A stretch of 64,000 nucleotides of DNA from UBA10649 sp963700745 (GTDB lineage Bacteria > Actinomycetota > Actinomycetes > S36-B12), in assembly GCA_963700745.1 (NCBI GenBank), contig CAVOYT010000013.1:1-64000 (forward strand), written 5' to 3'. The notes under the pieces were generated by a model. The model did no database searches, was not told the DNA's origin, and worked only from the letters and a program-made list of their open reading frames with translations. Made by a program: the position numbers and the translations under genes. Positions 58,796 through 64,000 of this stretch are shown in pieces. Position 1 is the stretch's first letter; each line of letters starts with the position of its first letter.

Positions 58796-60595
58796 GTGAC
58801 AGAAACTGAAGTGTCGGGCACGACGAGCACGACCTCGCGGGGCAATGGCCTGTCGGCCATGCTCCTGCCCGAACTCAAGCAACTCGCCCAGCAGATGGGC
58901 ATCTCCGGCGCCAGCGGCATGCGCAAGGGCGACCTGGTGGCCGCGATCAGCGAGCGCCAGCGGTCCTCCGCATCCGACCTCCGCATCGACCTCCGCATCG
59001 AATGGGGCAGCCCCCGAGGCCGCCAGTCGCCCCCGGCGGGGCGCCGACGTGAGCAGGCTCCAGTGGAGCAGGCCGACGGGGCCGAGGCGCCGGCCAAGAC
59101 CGAGACCCGAGCCAAGAGCGAGCAGCAGGCCAAGAGCGACGCGCCGGCCAAGACCGAGCAGCAGGACAAGTCGCAGGCCTCGGACGACAGTGGCCAGGAT
59201 CAGGGCAACCGTCAGGACCGTGGCAACCGCCAGGACCGCGGCAACCGCCAGGACCGCGGCAACCGCCAGGATCAGGGCAATCGGCAGGACCGTGGCGACC
59301 GTCAGGATCAGGGCAATCGGCAGGACCGTGGCGACGGTCCCGACGAGGGCCGCCGGCGCCGTCGCGGACGGGACCGCTTCCGGGACCGCCGGGACCGCCG
59401 GCCGGGCGGCAACTACAACGACGTCGAGCCCGAGATCAGCGAGGACGACATCCTCGTCCCCGTCGCGGGCATCCTCGACGTGATGGAGAACTACGCGTTC
59501 GTGCGCACCAGCGGGTACCTCCCGGGGCACAACGACGTGTACGTGTCGCTCTCGATGGTTCGCAAGAACGGCCTGCGCAAGGGCGACGCGATCACCGGCG
59601 CGACGAAGCAGGCGAAGGACGGCGACCGCAAGGAGAAGTTCAACCCGCTCGTCCGGATCGACACCGTCAATGGCGGCACGCTTGACGCCTCTCGCAACCG
59701 GCCCGAGTTCTCCAAGCTCACGCCGCTGTACCCCCAGGACCGCCTCCGCCTGGAGACCACACCCGGCAACCTCACCACTCGCGTGATCGACCTCGTCGCG
59801 CCGATCGGCAAGGGCCAGCGCGGACTCATCGTGTCACCGCCCAAGGCCGGCAAGACGATGGTGCTGCAGTCGATCGCCAACGCGATCGTCACGAACAACC
59901 CCGAGGTGCACCTGATGGTCGTCCTGGTGGACGAGCGACCCGAAGAGGTCACCGACATGCAGCGCTCGGTCAAGGGCGAGGTCATCGCCTCGACGTTCGA
60001 CCGACCGGCCGAGGACCACACGATCATCGCCGAGCTGTCGATCGAGCGGGCCAAGCGCCTCGTCGAGCTCGGGCATGACGTCGTCGTGCTGCTGGACTCG
60101 ATGACCCGCCTCGGGCGCGCCTACAACCTGGCCGCCCCGGCGTCGGGCCGCATCCTCTCCGGCGGCGTCGACTCCACGGCGCTCTACCCGCCGAAGCGGT
60201 TCTTCGGTGCCGCCCGGAACATCGAGAACGGCGGCTCCCTGACGATTCTCGCCACCGCGCTCGTCGAGACCGGCTCTCGCATGGACGAGGTCATCTTCGA
60301 GGAGTTCAAGGGCACCGGAAACATGGAGCTCAAGCTCGATCGGCGCCTGGCCGACAAGCGGATCTTCCCCGCGGTGGACGTCGACGCGTCCGGCACCCGC
60401 AAGGAGGAGCTGCTGATGTCGGCCGAGGAGCTCAAGATCGTCTGGAAGCTGCGCCGGGTGCTGCACGCCCTCGACCAGCAGCAGTCGATCGAGCTCCTGC
60501 TCAACAAGCTTCGGGAGACCCAGAGCAACAGCGAGTTCCTGCTGCAGGTGCAGAAGACGTCGCCCGCGGTCAGCGGATCGCGCGACGACGACTGA
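58796..60595 (+). CDS. rho: Transcription termination factor Rho
   Basis: 599 residues. N-terminal Rho_N helix bundle (LSAMLLPELKQLAQQMGISGASGMRKGDLVAAI), then a ~130-residue disordered insertion rich in Arg, Asp, Gln and Gly with repeated GNRQDR/GNRQDQ hexapeptides (59205-59335), as typical of actinobacterial Rho. Cold-shock RNA-binding domain with YAFVRTSGYLPGHNDVYVS, then the ATPase: Walker A SPPKAGKTMVLQ, Walker B DVVVLLDSMTRLGRAYN, and the R-loop. GTG 58796 follows AAAGGA. No frame break. Confidence 0.96.
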   Translation: MTETEVSGTTSTTSRGNGLSAMLLPELKQLAQQMGISGASGMRKGDLVAAISERQRSSASDLRIDLRIEWGSPRGRQSPPAGRRREQAPVEQADGAEAPAKTETRAKSEQQAKSDAPAKTEQQDKSQASDDSGQDQGNRQDRGNRQDRGNRQDRGNRQDQGNRQDRGDRQDQGNRQDRGDGPDEGRRRRRGRDRFRDRRDRRPGGNYNDVEPEISEDDILVPVAGILDVMENYAFVRTSGYLPGHNDVYVSLSMVRKNGLRKGDAITGATKQAKDGDRKEKFNPLVRIDTVNGGTLDASRNRPEFSKLTPLYPQDRLRLETTPGNLTTRVIDLVAPIGKGQRGLIVSPPKAGKTMVLQSIANAIVTNNPEVHLMVVLVDERPEEVTDMQRSVKGEVIASTFDRPAEDHTIIAELSIERAKRLVELGHDVVVLLDSMTRLGRAYNLAAPASGRILSGGVDSTALYPPKRFFGAARNIENGGSLTILATALVETGSRMDEVIFEEFKGTGNMELKLDRRLADKRIFPAVDVDASGTRKEELLMSAEELKIVWKLRRVLHALDQQQSIELLLNKLRETQSNSEFLLQVQKTSPAVSGSRDDD

Positions 60596-60708
60596 CGTCC
60601 ATCCGCCCGAGGTGATTTCGTACCCGCTGAGGGCAGTGGCATACTTGTCCAGTTCCGGTTCACGGCCGCCCGCCGGGCGCACCGACCCGGAGCCATCCGA
60701 GGAGAGAC

Positions 60709-60932
60709 ATGAAGGCTGATATCCACCCCGCTTACGCGGAGACCACCGTCACGTGCACCTGCGGCAGCACCTTCACGACGCGGAGCACCGCCAAGAACGG
60801 CGTCATCCACGCGGACGTGTGCTCGCAGTGCCACCCGTTCTACACCGGCAAGCAGAAGATCCTCGACACCGGTGGTCGCGTGGCCAAGTGGGAGAGCCGA
60901 TACGGCAAGGAGGCCCCGAGACCGAGAAGTAG
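60709..60932 (+). CDS. rpmE: Ribosomal protein bL31, zinc form
   Basis: About 74 residues: MKADIHPAYAETTVTCTCGSTFTTRST, then DVCSQCHPFYTGKQKILDTGGRVAKWESRYGKEA. CxC and CxxC pairs mark the zinc-binding (C+) form. A frame break near 60915 precedes the final ETEK-stop. ATG 60709 follows GAGGAGAG. CATACT near 60640 may be its -10 box. Confidence 0.93.
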
Positions 60933-61050
60933 CTTCAGCCCCCGGGCGCCGGCCCGGGGTCGGCCGCGTGTCTCCCCCGTCGCGCGGTCGACCCCCGACC
61001 GGCGCCCGGTCTGTTTGACCCCCATCCCACGAGTGATCGGGAGACCCGCG

Positions 61051-62130
61051 ATGTTCGAGTCCTGCATCGAGCTGCTGGACGAGTACTCGCAGGTCGAGGT
61101 GCAGCTCTCGGACCCCGCCGTGCACGGCGACCAGGCCGCCGCCCGACGGCTCGGGCGCCGCTTCGCCGCAGCTCGGGCCGATCGTCGCGGCCTACCGTGA
61201 GTGGCTGGCGGCCACCGACGACCTCGAGGCGGCGCGTGAGCTCGGCGAGGTTGACGAGGCCTTCGCGGACGAGGTCGCGTCCCAGGCCGAGCGGGTCGAC
61301 GTCGGCCGCCGAGCACCTGCGACCCTGCTGCTGCCCCGGGATCCGATGGACGACAAGGACGTCATCGTCGAGGTCAAGGCGGGAGAGGGCGGCGAGGAGT
61401 CGGCGCTGTTCGCCGGCGATCTCGCCCGGATGTACATGCGGTACGCCGAGCGCCGCGGCTGGTCCACTGAGGTCCTCGATGCGGTCGAATCCGACCTCGG
61501 GGGCTACAAGGACATCTCGATCGCGGTGAAGGCACAAGGGAGTGCCGGAGCCTGGCTCGGCACCGTTCGCGCGATTGAAGTTCGAGGGCGGGGTGCATCG
61601 CGTCCAGCGGGTCCCGGTCACGGAGTCCCAGGGCCGGATCCACACGTCCGCGGCCGGGGTCCTGATCCTCCCGGAGGCAGAGGACGTCGACGTCGTGATC
61701 GACGCCAACGACCTCAGGATCGATGTCTACCGCTCCTCGGGCCCCGGCGGACAGAGCGTCAATACGACCGACTCGGCCGTGCGCATCACCCACCTGCCGA
61801 CCGGCGTGGTGGTGTCGTGCCAGAACGAGAAGAGCCAGCTGCAGAACAAGGAGTCGGCGCTGCGCATCCTGCGGGCACGGCTCCTCGCTGTCGCCGAGGA
61901 GCAGGCGGCCAAGGAGGCGTCAGACGCCCGCCGCTCGCAGGTGCGCACGGTCGACCGCAGCGAGCGCATCCGCACCTACAACTTCCCGGAGAACCGGTTC
62001 AGCGACCACCGAGTCGGCTTCAAGTCCCACAACCTCGACCAGGTGCTCGACGGCGACCTCGACGCGGTGATCGATGCGTGCGTCGAGGCCGACCAGGACC
62101 AGTCGGCTCAGCGACGTGGGGAGCTCCTGA
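61051..62130 (+). CDS. prfA: Peptide chain release factor 1
   Basis: About 358 residues: FESCIELLDEYSQVEVQLSDP, PRDPMDDKDVIVEVKAGEGGEESALFA, the GGQ motif in YRSSGPGGQSVNTTDSAVRITHLPTG, and TYNFPENRFSDHRVGF. Frame breaks near 61165, 61300 (a compensating pair), 61555 and 62098. The last break hides the natural stop: restoring it gives ...RLSDVGSS and a TGA at 62128-62130 overlapping the ATG of prmC. Terminates translation at UAA/UAG. Confidence 0.94.
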
Positions 62131-63126
62131 TGTCGTGGACCGAGGACCACACGATCGGGGGTCGTGTCACGGTGCGCGACGTCCTGTTCGACGCGGAGCA
62201 TCGGCTCTCGGCGGTTCGCGTCCCTTCGCCAAGCGTTGACGCCGCCGAGCTCGTGGCCTTCGCGCTGGGAACGACTCGCAACCGCCTGTTCCTCCAGGAG
62301 GCGGTCACGGCGGAGGAGAAGGTCCGGATCGAGCAGTTGCTCACGCGCCGGCTGTCCCGGGTGCCGCTTCAGCACATCATCGGGAAGGTCGGCTTTCGGA
62401 GGATCGAGCTGGAGGTCGGTCCTGGCGTGTTCATCCCAAGGCCGGAGACCGAGCTCGTGACGGAGGCGGGCTTGCGCGTGCTTGCCGAGCAGCCCGAGGA
62501 TCGGCGAATCGCCGTCGACCTGTGCTCCGGGAGCGGTGCGATCGCGATCTCGCTCGCCACGGAGGTGCCGGGCAGCCATGTCCACGCTGTGGAGCTGAGC
62601 ATCGAGGCGGTGGAGTGGACCCGGAGGAACGTTGCCTCCCACGCTGAAAAGATCGCCGCCGTGCGGCTCGACCGTCGACGTCATCCACGCCGACGCGACG
62701 ACGGTCGCGGATGCCGGCGAGCCGCTCGCCAACCTGGCCGGCAAGGTCGCCGTGGTCGTGACGAATCCGCCGTACGTGCCCAACCAGATGGTGCCCAGGG
62801 AGCCCGAGGTTCGCGACCACGAGCCGAAGATGGCGCTGTACGGGGGCGACGACGGGCTTGACGTGGTGCGCGGCGTCCTGCGCACGGCCGCCGTCCTGCT
62901 GCGTCCCGGCGGGCTGGTCGCCATCGAGCATGCCGACGTCCAGGGCCAGGCCGCCGGCGCGGCGGGGGTGCCCGGCGTGGCCTCGTCCATGGTTGCCGAC
63001 GCCGCCCTCGCGGCGCGCCTCGGTGTCCCCGACGGTCAGCCGATCTTCCAGTCCGTGGCCGACCGCATCGACCTCAACGGATTGCCGCGGTTCACCCTGG
63101 CCCGTCGCACGGGTGGCGAGTCTTGA
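62130..63126 (+). CDS. prmC: Release factor glutamine methyltransferase
   Basis: About 331 residues. N-terminal helical domain (VRDVLFDAEHRLSAV...LLTRRLSRVPLQHIIG), SAM-binding VDLCSGSGAIAISLA, and the catalytic NPPYVP motif. Frame break near 62665. It methylates the GGQ glutamine of RF1/RF2, matching its place after prfA. Its TGA overlaps the TTG start of the next gene. Confidence 0.93.
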
Positions 63127-63788
63127 CCCAGCGCATTGACTGCGCGGACGGCGTCCACCGCGACCGAGCAGTGGCGGCCGCCCTGGCGGCCGTGCGACGG
63201 GGGGACCTTGTACTCGTGCCCACGGAATCGGTCTACGCAGTGGCGACCGATGCCTTCTCCCGCCGGGGCGTCGCTGCCTTGCGCGAGGCGAAGGGCTATG
63301 ACGCCCAGGTGCCGCTTCCGGTGATGGTGGGAGCGCGGTCGACGATGGCCGGGATCGCGGCCCGGATCTCCGACGACGCCCGGGCCCTGATGGATGCCTT
63401 CTGGCCCGGTCCCTTGACCCTGCTGATGACCCCGCAGTCGACGCTCGCGTGGGACCTTCCGTCAGACGCGCCGCTGGCCGTGCGCATGCCCCTGCACCCG
63501 GTCGCGCTTGCGCTGCTCGACCGTTCCGGGCCCCTTGTCGTGACGACGGCGAACCAGCCGGGGCTGCCGGCGCCCGTGGACGTCGACGATGCGCTCGACC
63601 AGCTTGGGCGGGAGATCTCCCTCGCACTGGATGCCGGTGATCTGTCCGATGGTTCCAGCCTGCCCAGCACCGTGGTGGACGTCACTGGGGCGGCGCCCGT
63701 CGTCGTCAGGGTCGGTGAACTCTCCGTCGACCGACTGAGGCGGATCTGTGCGCTCGTGGCGCCCGGTGAGGAATCCGCGACCCCGTAG
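63123..63788 (+). CDS. tsaC: L-threonylcarbamoyladenylate synthase (YrdC/Sua5)
   Basis: 221 residues from TTG 63123, a YrdC/Sua5 domain: VRRGDLVLVPTESVYAVATDAFSRRG, KGYDAQVPLPVMVG, FWPGPLTLLM, VRMPLHPVALALLDRSGPLVVTTANQPG, SLPSTVVDVTGAAPVVVRVG. It makes threonylcarbamoyl-AMP for t6A37 of tRNAs. TTGA overlap with prmC means coupled translation. No frame break. Confidence 0.92.
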   Translation: MTQRIDCADGVHRDRAVAAALAAVRRGDLVLVPTESVYAVATDAFSRRGVAALREAKGYDAQVPLPVMVGARSTMAGIAARISDDARALMDAFWPGPLTLLMTPQSTLAWDLPSDAPLAVRMPLHPVALALLDRSGPLVVTTANQPGLPAPVDVDDALDQLGREISLALDAGDLSDGSSLPSTVVDVTGAAPVVVRVGELSVDRLRRICALVAPGEESATP

Positions 63789-63845
63789 AGTGGCCCCGCA
63801 CGCTCGCCTCGGGTCCATGAGGTCGGGTCCACGAGAGGGAGATGA

Positions 63846-64000
63846 ATGAACAGCACGCCATTCTGGGGGCCCGATTTCGACGAGCTCGCCGCCGAGGATC
63901 CCGAGATTGCCGCAGTGATCCTGTCGGAGCTCGATCGGCTGCGCAGCGGACTCCAACTGATCGCCAGCGAGAACTTCACCTCGCCGGCCGTGCTGGCCGC
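63846..64000 (+). CDS. glyA: Serine hydroxymethyltransferase (3' end outside window)
   Basis: First 51 residues only: FWGPDFDELAAEDPEIAAVILSELDRLRSGLQLIASENFTSPAVLAA, including the GlyA signature LIASENFTS. ATG 63846 is preferred to 63842 because only its frame gives this sequence; GAGAGGGAG lies upstream. Makes glycine and methylene-tetrahydrofolate from serine. Confidence 0.93.
   Translation, partial: MNSTPFWGPDFDELAAEDPEIAAVILSELDRLRSGLQLIASENFTSPAVLA

Noticed and set aside
61542..62861. Apparent prfA-prmC gene fusion
   Set aside because: A one-base break near 62098 hides the prfA stop; in the restored frame a TGA overlaps the prmC ATG.

Overview
The window is high-GC DNA (roughly two thirds G+C) from an actinobacterium. 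Supporting markers are WhiB1 beside a PdtaS-type kinase, a SigF/RsbW-type sigma and anti-sigma pair, nickel superoxide dismutase with its maturation protease, a fused actinobacterial 2-oxoglutarate dehydrogenase (Kgd) beside a DUF6104 protein, a DLW-39-like protein, and the order lysA-hom-thrC-thrB-rho-rpmE-prfA-prmC-tsaC-glyA. A member of the Propionibacteriales/Nocardioidaceae would fit, but genus cannot be read from this. No rRNA or complete CRISPR array is present; one tRNA (Arg, CCG) is.

Layout. 1-8.0 kb: end of a urease alpha-like gene, PdtaS kinase, WhiB1, a diacylglycerol-kinase-like gene, rsbW-sigF, a GGDEF membrane protein and a GNAT acetyltransferase. 8.0-14.4 kb: an accessory region. 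A 21-bp direct repeat of the 3' end of sodN flanks 8.67-14.38 kb; a tyrosine integrase fragment lies beside the right copy and a decayed integrase C-terminus beside the left copy, which looks like two elements integrated in tandem at sodN. Cargo is a secreted pentapeptide-repeat/Ig/Fn3 protein, a lipoprotein, a DUF998 membrane protein, an acetyltransferase and a small protein whose 5' region is duplicated. 14.4-28 kb: sodN/sodX, malic enzyme, a zinc-less MDR reductase, Kgd, an ABC exporter, a rhodanese with a CsoR/CstR-like operator, a sugar porter and an L,D-transpeptidase. 28-37.9 kb: thioesterase, a large membrane alpha/beta-hydrolase, lytic transglycosylase, GTPase, PAC2 protein, a surface protein with 19 copies of an acidic hexapeptide behind a SigF-type promoter, and a secreted tripeptidyl-peptidase-like hydrolase. 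37.9-42.6 kb: an oleA-oleBC-oleD operon for long-chain olefin synthesis, with a 64-bp palindrome in frame in the B-C linker. 43-52.9 kb: meta-cleavage-type hydrolase, MFS transporter, queuosine salvage genes (tgt and a YhhQ transporter), tRNA-Arg, BrkB-like protein, a shortened cold-shock gene, argS and a sulfotransferase-TIGR03032 fusion. 52.9-64 kb: lysine/threonine biosynthesis, aquaporin, Rho and the translation-termination cluster.

More than half of the genes, including indispensable ones (argS, prfA, rpmE, whiB1, lysA), are interrupted by one or a few single-base frame breaks, while homology continues in another frame. This is best read as uncorrected indel errors in the assembly rather than pseudogenes. 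Coordinates therefore span the whole gene and the frame breaks are given approximately. Family assignments were made by eye from the translated sequence; no database search was possible.
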